A stretch of DNA of 64,000 nt, taken from NCBI RefSeq assembly GCF_000009765.2, contig NC_003155.5, forward strand, positions 5,084,001 through 5,148,000. The letters are read 5' to 3'. Origin of the DNA: Streptomyces avermitilis MA-4680 = NBRC 14893 (GTDB lineage: Bacteria; Actinomycetota; Actinomycetes; Streptomycetales; Streptomycetaceae). Numbering within the stretch: the stretch's first letter is position 1; every line of letters starts with the position of its first letter. The translations under genes and the position numbers were made by a program. Shown one piece after another: positions 1 to 8,524 of the stretch. A model generated the notes under the pieces. It saw nothing but the letters and a program-made list of their open reading frames with translations, was not told the DNA's origin and did not search any database.

Positions 1-1
1 G

Positions 2-1111
2 GTGCTGGTGCTCGTTGCTGTGTGCGCGCACGCCGCCCTGTGCATGGCGACGGCTTCCCAGGCGCTCGACTGGACGCGCGGCCGCCGGGAACAGCCGATA
101 CGCATGCTCGGCGCGCTGGGCGCGGCCACCGCGCTGATCGGCATCGGCGCGCTCCTCCTCGCGTCACACGGTCCCGGCGGCACGGACGCGGCGGGCGCGG
201 CGGGCACGGTCTTTGTGGCGGTGCTGGGGTTCGGCGCCGGCACCATGGCGCTCGGCATCCGTAACAGGCGGCGCATGCTGTCGATGGTGGCGGGCTTCGC
301 GGTGGGTGCCGGGAGTGTGTCGTTCCCCCTGGGCCTGTCCGGGCCGGTGGCGCTGGCCACGGCCATCGCGGTACTGGTGACCACCGGGTTCCTCGCCTTC
401 AGCTCGGCGTTCTCCGTCTGGCTGCTCGACGCCGTCTACACACTGGACGAGGCCCGCGAGACCCGGGCCCGGCTCGCCGTCGCCGAGGAACGGCTGCGGT
501 TCGGGCGTGATCTGCACGACGTGATGGGGCGCAACCTCGCGGTGATCGCCCTCAAGAGCGAACTCGCGGTCCAACTCGCCCGGCGCGAGCGGCCCGAGGC
601 GGTGGAGCAGATGATCGAGGTGCAGCGGATAGCGCGCGAGTCACAACGGGAGGTGCGCGAGGTGGTGCGCGGTTACCGCGAGGCCGATCTCGGCACGGAA
701 CTCGCCGGCGCGCAAGGCGTGTTGACGGCCGCGGGCATCGACTGCGAGGTCAGCGGATCAGCGGCCGGGCTGCCCGCGCCGGTCCAGTCGGCGCTCGGCT
801 GGGTGGTGCGCGAGGCGACCACCAACGTGCTGCGGCACGGGAACGCCGCACGCTGTGTGGTGACCCTGCGGACGGTGGAGGGCCATGTCGTGCTCACCGT
901 GGAGAACGACGGGGTACCCGACTCCGCGCCGGGCGGCGGATCCGGGCTGGCGGGTCTGCGGGAGCGGCTGTCCGTGGTCGACGGCACGCTGCGGGCCGCG
1001 CCCTCCGGGGAGGGGCTGTTCCGGCTGACCGCGCGGATTCCGCTTCCGGCACCGCCCGCGCCCCCACTGTCCACGCCTGTCCTGCCCTCGGTGAGTGAGG
1101 TCACTCCATGA
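2..1111 (+). CDS. Sensor histidine kinase, NarL/DesK type (5' end probably outside the window)
   Basis: Membrane sensor kinase of a two-component system. The visible N-terminal ~145 residues hold about four hydrophobic segments with little extracellular sequence. A short coiled linker leads to a HisKA_3 dimerisation box (FGRDLHDVMGRNLAV, phospho-acceptor His about residue 172). A HATPase_c domain follows, with the N-box around ATTNVLRHG and a glycine-rich GLAGLRERL segment. The reading frame is open to the window edge, so the first membrane segment may be incomplete. Its TGA overlaps the ATG of the response regulator (ATGA), so the pair is translationally coupled. The signal sensed cannot be read from the sequence. 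Confidence 0.9.
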   Translation: MLVLVAVCAHAALCMATASQALDWTRGRREQPIRMLGALGAATALIGIGALLLASHGPGGTDAAGAAGTVFVAVLGFGAGTMALGIRNRRRMLSMVAGFAVGAGSVSFPLGLSGPVALATAIAVLVTTGFLAFSSAFSVWLLDAVYTLDEARETRARLAVAEERLRFGRDLHDVMGRNLAVIALKSELAVQLARRERPEAVEQMIEVQRIARESQREVREVVRGYREADLGTELAGAQGVLTAAGIDCEVSGSAAGLPAPVQSALGWVVREATTNVLRHGNAARCVVTLRTVEGHVVLTVENDGVPDSAPGGGSGLAGLRERLSVVDGTLRAAPSGEGLFRLTARIPLPAPPAPPLSTPVLPSVSEVTP

Positions 1112-1755
1112 CGTCCGTTCCGTCCGCCCCGCACTCGTCGGCCCAGGCTCCGGTGCGGGTGCTGCTCGCCGACGACGAGCATCTGATCCGGGGGGCGCTG
1201 GCCGCGCTGCTCGCGCTGGAGGAGGACCTGCTGGTGGTGGCCGAGGCGGCGACCGGCCCGGAGGCGCTCGCGATGGCGCGGGCACATGCGCCCGATGTGG
1301 CCGTGCTGGATCTCCAGATGCCGGGGGCGGACGGTGTGAGGGTGAGCACATCTCTGCGCGCCGAACTGCCCGGCTGCCAGGTGCTGATCGTGACGAGTCA
1401 TGGGCGGCCGGGGCATCTGAAGCGGGCGCTTGAGGCGGGTGTGCGCGGGTTCGTCCCGAAGACCGTCAGTGCCCAGCGGCTGGCGGAGATCATTCGTACG
1501 GTGCACGCGGGAAATCGTTACGTGGACCCGGAGTTGGCCGCCGACGCGATCTCCGCCGGGGACTCGCCGCTGACCGTGCGGGAGGCGGAGGTGCTCGAAT
1601 TCGCCGCCGACGGGGCGCCCGTCGCGGAGATCGCCGAGCGGGCCGCCCTGGCGGAGGGGACCGTGCGGAACTATCTGTCGTCGGCCGTGTCGAAGCTCGG
1701 CGCGGAGAACCGTCATACGGCGGTGCGCCTCGCGCGTGAACGAGGTTGGGTATAG
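1108..1755 (+). CDS. Response regulator, NarL/LuxR family
   Basis: DNA-binding partner of the kinase just upstream, with a 4-nt overlap. The receiver domain covers residues ~16-130, with the acidic pocket in LLADDE and the phospho-acceptor Asp68 in VAVLDLQMPG. A LuxR-type helix-turn-helix lies at ~150-210 (LTVREAEVLEF, then AEGTVRNYLSSAVSKL). Its 215-residue length is normal for the family. The tRNA-Gly gene starts 23 bp after the stop. Confidence 0.93.
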   Translation: MTSVPSAPHSSAQAPVRVLLADDEHLIRGALAALLALEEDLLVVAEAATGPEALAMARAHAPDVAVLDLQMPGADGVRVSTSLRAELPGCQVLIVTSHGRPGHLKRALEAGVRGFVPKTVSAQRLAEIIRTVHAGNRYVDPELAADAISAGDSPLTVREAEVLEFAADGAPVAEIAERAALAEGTVRNYLSSAVSKLGAENRHTAVRLARERGWV

Positions 1756-1778
1756 TTGCTCTCGCGCCACGGCGCCGT

Positions 1779-1851
1779 GCGGACGTAGCTCAGTTGGTAG
1801 AGCGCAACCTTGCCAAGGTTGAGGTCGCGAGTTCGAGCCTCGTCGTCCGCT
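1779..1851 (+). tRNA. tRNA-Gly (GCC anticodon)
   Basis: Acceptor stem GCGGACG (1779-1785) pairs with CGTCCGC (1844-1850). The D-arm has AGCTCAGTTGGTAGAGC and the anticodon loop is CTTGCCAAG with GCC. The T-arm has GTTCGAGCC. The discriminator is T1851 and CCA is genome-encoded at 1852-1854. Confidence 0.96.
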
Positions 1852-1860
1852 CCACGAAGA

Positions 1861-1885
1861 AGCCCCCGACCTCAGGTCGGGGGCT
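1861..1885. terminator. Hairpin terminator between tRNA-Gly and purC
   Basis: AGCCCCCGACC, a TCA loop and GGTCGGGGGCT form an 11-bp stem followed by TTTT. It lies between the converging tRNA-Gly and purC, so it can serve both strands. Confidence 0.85.
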
Positions 1886-1905
1886 TTTCGTTGTGCCGTT
1901 GCGGG

Positions 1906-2805
1906 CTACGACCAGTTCGCGCCCGTGAGGCGCTCGTACGCCTCCACGTACTTCGCGCGGGTCGCGTCCACGACGTGCTGAGGCAGGGGCGGCGGGGGCT
2001 GCTCGCTCTTGCGGTCCCAGCCGGACTCCGGCGAGGTCAGCCAGTCGCGGACGAACTGCTTGTCGAACGAAGGCTGCGCGCGGCCCGGCTCCCACTGGTC
2101 GGCCGGCCAGAAGCGGGAGGAGTCCGGGGTGAGGACCTCGTCGGCGAGGACGAGGGTGTCGCCGTCGAAGCCGAACTCGAACTTGGTGTCGGCCAGGATG
2201 ATGCCGCGGCGGCGGGCGATGTCGCGGGCGCGGGCGTAGACGGCGAGAGTCGTCTGGCGCAGCTTCGCCGCCGTCTCGGCGCCGACCTGGCGGGCGACCT
2301 CCTCGTACGAGACGTTCTCGTCGTGCTCGCCGACCGCGGCCTTGGTGGCGGGCGTGAAGATCGGGCCCGGGAGTTCCGAGCCGTCGACGAGGCCCTCGGG
2401 GAGGGCGAGGCCGCAGACGGTGCGGGTCTCGTTGTACTCGACGAGGCCCGATCCGGTGAGGTAGCCGCGCGCGACGCACTCCACGGGCTCCATCTTCAGG
2501 GACTTGCAGATGAGGGTGCGGCCCTGCCAGTCGGCGGGGGCGCCGGGCGGGAGCTCGGTGCTCAGGACGTGGTTCGGGGCCAGGTCGACAAGCCGGTCGA
2601 ACCACCAGAGGGACAACTGGGTGAGAACGCGACCCTTGTCGGGGATCTCGGTCGGCAGCACCCAGTCGAATGCGGACAAACGGTCGCTGGCGACCATCAC
2701 GAGGTCGCCCGCCTCGTTCTGGTACAGGTCGCGCACCTTGCCGGTGTGCAGATGTACCAGACCCGGCACCTGAAGGGGCTCGGGCTTTTCGACGAATCCG
2801 GACAC
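1906..2805 (-). CDS. purC: Phosphoribosylaminoimidazole-succinocarboxamide synthase (SAICAR synthase)
   Basis: ATP-dependent ligation of aspartate to CAIR, giving SAICAR in de novo purine synthesis; cytoplasmic. It has the family's N-terminal GKVRDLY motif near residue 23, ASDRLSAFD, the KSLKMEPVECVARGYLTGSG segment and the C-terminal LADEVLTPDSSRFW signature. At 299 residues it is full length. The ATG is followed by VPGLVHLHTGKVRD as in actinobacterial homologues. purD lies 4.3 kb upstream on the same strand, separated by two unrelated genes. Confidence 0.97.
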   Translation of the reverse strand: MSGFVEKPEPLQVPGLVHLHTGKVRDLYQNEAGDLVMVASDRLSAFDWVLPTEIPDKGRVLTQLSLWWFDRLVDLAPNHVLSTELPPGAPADWQGRTLICKSLKMEPVECVARGYLTGSGLVEYNETRTVCGLALPEGLVDGSELPGPIFTPATKAAVGEHDENVSYEEVARQVGAETAAKLRQTTLAVYARARDIARRRGIILADTKFEFGFDGDTLVLADEVLTPDSSRFWPADQWEPGRAQPSFDKQFVRDWLTSPESGWDRKSEQPPPPLPQHVVDATRAKYVEAYERLTGANWS

Positions 2806-2900
2806 GGTTCCTCCCCGTGGTTCTGTCCAAGTGGCTCAATTCTCCCGTATGCGGGGAGTGATCTTGGCCAGGAGCGGATGCGGAGGCGTGGCGGTCGTAC

Positions 2901-2984
2901 GGGCGGGGTCCGGTGGACGTGCGCGGGCGGGGCCTGGTGGTCGTGCGCGGGCGGGGTCCGGTGGACGTGCGCGGGCGGGGCGGG
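2901..2984. repeat. 24-bp tandem repeat, about 3.5 copies
   Basis: The core GGGCGGGG recurs at 2901, 2925, 2949 and 2973, exactly 24 bp apart, within a unit containing GTCCGGTGGACGTGCGC. It sits between purC and the DMFase-like gene and has no credible coding frame. Confidence 0.85.
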
Positions 2985-3008
2985 GGCGGTCGGGTCGGAG
3001 CCCCGTCG

Positions 3009-4553
3009 TCAGTCGTGTTTGCAGATGCGGTCCAGGAGGTTGGCCGTGGCCCGCTGGATTCGTGTGTCGACGTGGCCGGGGCGGTCCAGGGCCGGGGACC
3101 AGGCGAAGGTTCCGGCCGCGAAGACCAGGGCGCCGGACGGGGCCCGGTAGAGCGAGGTCTCCTGGTGGCGGGTGCTGCCCTCGCTGTCCTGGTAGGGGGA
3201 GTGGGAGAGCAGGATGCGGTCCTGGTGCTCCGGGAGCGCGGTGCGCGGGAAGTAACGGTCGGCCTCACCCGCGACCAGGCCGCCGATCTCCTCCCCCTCG
3301 TACGCGCCGGACGCCTCCCACAGCCAGTGGTCGGCGTTGCGGACGATCATGGGGTGGGGTTCGGGGACCCGTCCCGCGTACTGGATGCCGATCAGCTGCT
3401 GCTCCGGGCGATCGATTTCGCGCCACAGGGCGGGTTTTCCGGGGCCTCGGCGCTTGCGGCAGGTCAGCAGGCGGTCGGTGACGCCGGACGGGGACGGGCC
3501 CAACTCCACCTGCCAGTACATGGTGTTGGCGGAGAGGAAGACGAGGGACGTGCCGTGTTCGCGGGCGAGTTCCACGGTGCGGCGCATGTGCGTCGACCAG
3601 TACTCGTCGTGGCCGGGGAAGACCAGGCCGCGGTAGCGGGTGGGGTCGACGCGGCCGGCGTGCAGGTCGCGGGCGTCGGCGTAGGCGAGGTCGTAGCCGT
3701 AGCGCTCGGCCCAGCGGATGAAGTCGTAGGCGTGGCCGACGTGGAGCGGCAGGCCCGCGCCGGCGTACGGGCGGTCGAAGGAGACCGTGGTGGCGGCGTC
3801 GGCCTCGCCGAGCAGGCGGCCGGTCTCGTCCCAGGCGTGGTAGAGGCTGGCGCCCGTGTGGCCGTCCTCCGGGTAGAGGTTGTACGCCTGCCAGGTGATG
3901 TCGGGGAGCAGGAGGAGCAGGTCCGCCGGGTGGTTGTCGCGGACCGTGAAGGGGACGTGGGAGCGGTAGCCGTCGGCGGTGGTGAGGACGGCGACGTACG
4001 CGCCGATGCTCCAGTACGTCGGGATCTGGAGCCGCCAGGACAGCCACCAGTGGTGGCAGGAGACCGTGCGGTCGGCGGTGAGCGGGGGTGGCTGGACGAT
4101 GCCGGAGAGCCGGGGGCTGGTGGTGATCTTGCATGCCCCGTCGCCGCCGTAGTGGCCGATGCGGTAGATGTCGACGCTGAATTCCTGGGGCGGGTCGACG
4201 GTGATGTGGAAGTCGATCGCCTCGCCGGGGGCGGCCGCGCCGGTGGCGGTGAAGCCCTTGATCTGGCGGTGGACGTCGTCGGCGGAGCGGGGGCCGCCGG
4301 CGCGGGGGTGGGGGATGGCGCGTGCTGCGCTCCCCGTGCGGGATGTCCCTCGGCCGTTGTCGCGGGCCGGGGTGTCGCCCTGGAGAGCGGTGGCTCCCGG
4401 GGCCGGGTCGATGTACCAGGGGACGACCTGGCCGGTGTCGTCGAAGTACTGCTCGTCGCCGCGCAGCCAGGGGACGGGGCCCTGGCCGAAGGGGTCCGTC
4501 ACGGCGTGCGCCAGCGCGCCCGACTCCCAGCGGCGGATCTGCTCCGATCCCAT
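3009..4553 (-). CDS. N,N-dimethylformamidase beta-subunit-like protein (DMFA2_C domain)
   Basis: A 514-residue protein. After a variable N-terminus it shows the conserved core of the DMFase large-subunit C-terminal family: IDFHITVDPPQEFSVDIYRIGHYGG, then TYWSIGAYVAVLTT, SFDRPYAG, GLVFPGHDEYWSTHMR and FLSANTMYWQVEL. True DMFases hydrolyse dimethylformamide, but many actinobacterial homologues are stand-alone and uncharacterised. No small-subunit gene is adjacent, so the substrate should not be assumed. No clear signal peptide. It is separated from purC by a repeat-bearing gap and is probably transcribed alone. Confidence 0.75.
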   Translation of the reverse strand: MGSEQIRRWESGALAHAVTDPFGQGPVPWLRGDEQYFDDTGQVVPWYIDPAPGATALQGDTPARDNGRGTSRTGSAARAIPHPRAGGPRSADDVHRQIKGFTATGAAAPGEAIDFHITVDPPQEFSVDIYRIGHYGGDGACKITTSPRLSGIVQPPPLTADRTVSCHHWWLSWRLQIPTYWSIGAYVAVLTTADGYRSHVPFTVRDNHPADLLLLLPDITWQAYNLYPEDGHTGASLYHAWDETGRLLGEADAATTVSFDRPYAGAGLPLHVGHAYDFIRWAERYGYDLAYADARDLHAGRVDPTRYRGLVFPGHDEYWSTHMRRTVELAREHGTSLVFLSANTMYWQVELGPSPSGVTDRLLTCRKRRGPGKPALWREIDRPEQQLIGIQYAGRVPEPHPMIVRNADHWLWEASGAYEGEEIGGLVAGEADRYFPRTALPEHQDRILLSHSPYQDSEGSTRHQETSLYRAPSGALVFAAGTFAWSPALDRPGHVDTRIQRATANLLDRICKHD

Positions 4554-4715
4554 GCGCCGTCCCCTCCCTCGTGCCCCCGTCAGCCGTCGTATGCCATTTC
4601 CATGTACGCGATCGGTCCCAGCACATCACATTACGCACCCAGTCCGTCACCGTTCGTCGCGAATTGACGTGACCGGAACCGCGGGCTCCGCCTCGGAGCG
4701 TGTGGCCCTGGGCCG

Positions 4716-6698
4716 TCAGACCAGGCGGACCGGCTTTTCCGGGCGGATGCCCGAGTGGTGGAGCCAGGATCGGAGGGGTGTGGGGTCGCCGTCCTCTATC
4801 AAGGTGAGGACTCGGGGGGTCAGGTCCGCGGCCCGTTCACCGTTGATCAGGAGGGTGGGGCCGTCGAGCCAGTCGAGGCCGGGTGTCGCACCCGCCGTGT
4901 CCATCGCGGCGCAGCAGATCATCGCCGTCACGTGGTCGGCGAGGATTTCCCGGCCCGATCTCGGGGGCTGGAGGGGGAAGAGAGGAAGCATTCCGTCGTC
5001 CCAGAGGGTTCGGTCGGGGCCTGTCTGCTCCGTGCCGCCGCCGCGTACCGGGGCCGCCGCCTCCTCGCGGGCCAGTTCCGCGCTGAGACCGGCCGCCAGC
5101 GTCGCCGTGCGTTCCGTTCCCAGAGTGCCTTCGTCCCCGTCCCCGTCCCCGTCCTTGTCCCCGTCCTTGTCCCCGTCCCTGCCGCCATCCCTGTCCCCGG
5201 TCCCGGTCCCGCTTCCGACCCCGCCCCTGTCCCCGTCGTCTCCGTCCTCGCCGTCGTGGTGGTGCTGCTGGTGCTCGTCGTCGTGGCGCTCGCGCGCGTC
5301 GGTGGGGACTGCGGGCTCGGTGGGGTCCGCCGCCGGACCAGCCGCTCCGGTCTTTTCCGGTCGGCCCCCACGAGGAGCGGAAGGAGCGGCGTGCCTGTCC
5401 GCGGGGGTGACCGTCAAGTGGTCCAGTACCCGGGACAGGGTCGGGGCGTCGGCGTCCCGGGTCGGCGGATGCGTGGTGACGTGGACGCCCTGGGCGTCCA
5501 GGACGCGGTGGAGGCGGGCCGCGTCCGTGCGCCATGTGCGGTCGACGACCTCGTCCGGGTACTCCTGCCACCCCACCGGCGCCCAGTCGGGACCGCACTC
5601 GGCGGGCCCTCCGTGGAACAGACGGGCGGCGAGGAGCGAGGCCGCCTCGTCCACCACACCGGGCTCTTCCAACAGGTCACAGGCCGGACGCTCGCCGAGG
5701 CGCGAGGTGAAGCCCTCGGCGAGGCGGTCCCGGCGCGAGAGTTCCGTCAGGGCCGCGACCACACCCGCGTCCAGGCGCGACGGCCAGCGGCCCATCCGCC
5801 AGGCCGGCAGCGCCACCCTGGTGAGCAGGCGGTCCCAGCCCGCGTACGCCAGGCCCACCTGTTCCTGGGCGACGATCCGCACGCCGTAGTCCACAGTCTG
5901 TGCACGCTCGGCCGCCGCGGCCGCCACTCCCCGCTCCATCTCCGCCGCATGGCCCCGGCAGCTGCGCAGCAGCAGGCGGGTCACCCAGCCGACCCCGGCC
6001 AGCACCGTACGGGCGAGGGGGCCACGGGTGGGCGCCGCGGTGACGGCCACCGCCGCGTCCAGCCCGCGTACGAAACGGCGGGCCGCGGCTATGTCGGGGT
6101 GCGCCGAGGGACCCGTACCTGCGACGACCGGGGCGAGGACCGCCCGCAGCTCGCCGACCCGCATCCACCACAGGAACGGCGAGCCGATGACGAGGACGGG
6201 GGCGATGGGCGGGCGGCCGTGCCGGGGGCCCGCGAGGCCTCGTATCCCGTCCGTGTCGTCGCCGGATTCGGCGGCCGGCGGGCTCTGGGCGCGGTGGGTG
6301 CGGTCCTCCAGCCAGCTGTCGCAGTCCGGGGTGAGCGCTATCGCCGAGGGGGCGGGGACTTCCAGACGGTCGGCCAGGTCACGCACCATGCGGTACAGAT
6401 CGGGGGCCGAGTCCTCGGCGATCTGGACCGTGGGGCTCACGGCGGGGCGGGCGCGGGCGACGACCAGCGCGACGCCCGCGGCACAGAGCAGGACGACGAC
6501 GGCCACGCCTGTGACGATCCAGCGCGTGACGCCCCAGTGACCACCGCTGATGTGGCCGCTGGTGCCGCCGGCGATCAGCACGACGGCGACGGCCGCGGGC
6601 AGCAGGGCGACGGCCAGCGCCCTGCTGCGGATGCGCAGCACGGCGAGAGCCCGGGAGCGCGCTGCCTGCACGCCCACCTCCACACCCATACCGGTCAC
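4716..6698 (-). CDS. Membrane protein resembling an M48 peptidase but lacking HExxH
   Basis: A 660-residue protein with two N-terminal membrane segments (about residues 27-45 and 58-82). The next ~250 residues follow the layout of actinobacterial M48 proteins: TVQIAEDSAPDLYRMVRDLA, then SAIALTPDCDSW, then VLVIGSPFLWWMRVGELRAVLAPVVAG. In active M48 enzymes that last stretch reads ELRAVLAHELGH, so the zinc motif is absent here. The C-terminal third is variable and includes a DGDKDGDKDGDGDGDEG low-complexity tract (~5130-5230) before a conserved tail. Its function is unknown; a non-catalytic scaffold role is inference. A 5-residue-shorter start (second Met, MGVEV) is possible. Confidence 0.6.
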   Translation of the reverse strand: MTGMGVEVGVQAARSRALAVLRIRSRALAVALLPAAVAVVLIAGGTSGHISGGHWGVTRWIVTGVAVVVLLCAAGVALVVARARPAVSPTVQIAEDSAPDLYRMVRDLADRLEVPAPSAIALTPDCDSWLEDRTHRAQSPPAAESGDDTDGIRGLAGPRHGRPPIAPVLVIGSPFLWWMRVGELRAVLAPVVAGTGPSAHPDIAAARRFVRGLDAAVAVTAAPTRGPLARTVLAGVGWVTRLLLRSCRGHAAEMERGVAAAAAERAQTVDYGVRIVAQEQVGLAYAGWDRLLTRVALPAWRMGRWPSRLDAGVVAALTELSRRDRLAEGFTSRLGERPACDLLEEPGVVDEAASLLAARLFHGGPAECGPDWAPVGWQEYPDEVVDRTWRTDAARLHRVLDAQGVHVTTHPPTRDADAPTLSRVLDHLTVTPADRHAAPSAPRGGRPEKTGAAGPAADPTEPAVPTDARERHDDEHQQHHHDGEDGDDGDRGGVGSGTGTGDRDGGRDGDKDGDKDGDGDGDEGTLGTERTATLAAGLSAELAREEAAAPVRGGGTEQTGPDRTLWDDGMLPLFPLQPPRSGREILADHVTAMICCAAMDTAGATPGLDWLDGPTLLINGERAADLTPRVLTLIEDGDPTPLRSWLHHSGIRPEKPVRLV

Positions 6699-6810
6699 GA
6701 CCGGAGGTCACCCCCTACTGTTCCGCGCGGCGTGCGCTGTGACAGTCACCGTCACAGCGGTCGCCGCCGGATGCCCTGGCGTTGTTCACTCCCCCACTGT
6801 GGCACCCCTC

Positions 6811-6830
6811 ACTGACATCGCAATGCCAGT
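6811..6830. promoter_or_regulatory. Candidate operator: 20-bp near-perfect palindrome
   Basis: ACTGACAT CGCA ATGCCAGT, with 7 of 8 positions paired. It lies in the 397-bp gap 6699-7095 upstream of the M48-like gene and downstream of purD. The only other structures I see in that gap are the purD terminator at 7001 and a well-placed but unconvincing SD/ATG at 6936. Confidence 0.4.
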
Positions 6831-7000
6831 GGGCCAAGTGCCGGAACGCTTGCGCCGCACCCTAGTTGGGCCCTTCGGCCTCGTCAGCAGGATGGGCCAT
6901 CGGTCACTCGATGGAATGGCTTTGGGGAAAGGTGGATGACGCAGGGCAATGATCAGGCCTCGGTTCCGGAAACCCGCCGCGACAGCGGCTCCGCCACGAC

Positions 7001-7036
7001 GCAGGCCCCGAATCCTTGGACGGATTCGGGGCCTGC
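7001..7036 (-). terminator. purD terminator
   Basis: A perfect 15-bp inverted repeat, GCAGGCCCCGAATCC and GGATTCGGGGCCTGC, around a 6-nt loop, 60 bp beyond the purD stop. A partial copy of one arm (GGGGCCTGCGGGGTTC) recurs at 7051-7066. There is no strong T-run, as is usual in Streptomyces. Confidence 0.75.
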
Positions 7037-7095
7037 GGGGTTCGTCCTTCGGGGCCTGCGGGGTTCATCTTCGTTCGTCGTCGGCGGGAGGGGGA

Positions 7096-8349
7096 TCAGG
7101 CTCCGACGGCGGCCTTCGCGGCGATGTCCGTACGGTGCTGGGAGCCGTCGAGGCCGATGCGGTCCACCGCCGTGTAGGCACGCTCGCGCGCCTGTACGAG
7201 GTCGGAGCCGGTCGCGGTGACCGAGAGGACCCGGCCGCCCGCGCTCACGACCGCGTCGCCGTCGTGCTTCGTCCCGGCGTGCAGGACGTACGCGTGCGGG
7301 GCGTCCTCGGCCGCGACCTCGTCGAGCCCGGTGATCGGGTCGCCGGTGCGCGGGGTGCCGGGGTAGTTGTGGGAGGCGATGACCACGGTGACCGCCGAGT
7401 CGTCGCTCCAGCGCAGGGACGGCAGGTCCGCGAGGGTGCCGTCGGCCGCGGCCAGGAGCACGCCCGCGAGCGGGGTCCGCAGCCGGGCGAGGACCACCTG
7501 GGTCTCGGGGTCGCCGAAGCGGGCGTTGAACTCGATCACGCGTACGCCGCGCGAAGTGATCGCGAGACCCGCGTAAAGAAGACCGGAAAACGGGGTGCCG
7601 CGGCGGCGCATCTCGTCGACGGTCGGCTGCAGGACCGTCTGCAGAACCTCCTCGACGAGTTTCGGGTCGGCCCACGGGAGGGGCGAGTACGCGCCCATGC
7701 CGCCGGTGTTCGGGCCCTCGTCGCCGTCCAGAGCCCGCTTGAAGTCCTGGGCGGGCTGGAGCGGGACGACGGTCACGCCGTCGGTGATCGCGAAGAGCGA
7801 GACCTCGGGGCCGTCGAGGAACTCCTCGATGACCACCCGCTCACAGGCCCTCGCGTGCGCCTTGGCGGCGTCGAGGTCGCTGGTGACGACGACGCCCTTG
7901 CCCGCGGCCAGTCCGTCGTCCTTCACGACGTACGGGGCGCCGAAGGCGTCGAGCGCCTCCTCGGCCTCTTCCGGCGTCGTGCAGACGTACGAACGCGCGG
8001 TGGGTACGCCCGCTCCTGCCATCACATCCTTGGCGAAGGCCTTGGAGCCCTCGAGCTGCGCTGCCTCCTTGGAGGGGCCGAAGACCGGGATGCCGGCCGC
8101 GCGGACGGCGTCGGCGACCCCGGCGACGAGGGGTGCCTCCGGGCCCACGATGACCAGATCGGCACCGAGCTCGGTGGCCAGCGCGGCCACGGCCGCGCCG
8201 TCCAGGGCGTCGACCGGGTGCAGCTCGGCCACCTCGGCGATACCTGCGTTGCCGGGGGCGCAGTGCAGCGCGGTGACGTCGGGGTCGAGGGACAGGGAAC
8301 GGCACAGGGCGTGTTCGCGGGCGCCACTACCGATGACAAGGACCTTCAC
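7096..8349 (-). CDS. purD: Phosphoribosylamine-glycine ligase (GAR synthetase)
   Basis: Second step of purine synthesis: 5-phosphoribosylamine + glycine + ATP to GAR. The N-terminal domain begins MKVLVIGSGAREHAL and includes the LVIVGPEAPLVAG loop. The ATP-grasp domain includes SKAFAKDVM, the ATP-binding VVKDDGLAAGKGVVV loop, the GPEVSLFAITDG segment and TGGMGAYSP, and the metal-binding EFNARFGDPETQ follows. The 417-residue length is typical. It is 175 bp downstream of dnaX on the same strand. Confidence 0.97.
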   Translation of the reverse strand: MKVLVIGSGAREHALCRSLSLDPDVTALHCAPGNAGIAEVAELHPVDALDGAAVAALATELGADLVIVGPEAPLVAGVADAVRAAGIPVFGPSKEAAQLEGSKAFAKDVMAGAGVPTARSYVCTTPEEAEEALDAFGAPYVVKDDGLAAGKGVVVTSDLDAAKAHARACERVVIEEFLDGPEVSLFAITDGVTVVPLQPAQDFKRALDGDEGPNTGGMGAYSPLPWADPKLVEEVLQTVLQPTVDEMRRRGTPFSGLLYAGLAITSRGVRVIEFNARFGDPETQVVLARLRTPLAGVLLAAADGTLADLPSLRWSDDSAVTVVIASHNYPGTPRTGDPITGLDEVAAEDAPHAYVLHAGTKHDGDAVVSAGGRVLSVTATGSDLVQARERAYTAVDRIGLDGSQHRTDIAAKAAVGA

Positions 8350-8524
8350 GGGGTCAGCCTAACCGGCTGGGGCGGGTGCTTTTGTGGGGGCCGCCGAAGG
8401 GGGACGGCGCGATGGTTTGTGCGTTCGTCCTAGTCGAAGGGTCGGGCGAGGAACGGGCGGGGGCTGTGGGACATCCGCGACGCCGCGAGCCACACCCCTC
8501 CTCGCCGGGCCGCTGCCGGCGCCC

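Noticed and set aside
2913..4667. 584-codon open frame on the plus strand over the DMFase-like gene
   Set aside because: It starts inside the 24-bp tandem repeat and is low-complexity Gly/Val/Ala; the minus-strand gene has conserved motifs and proper codon positions.
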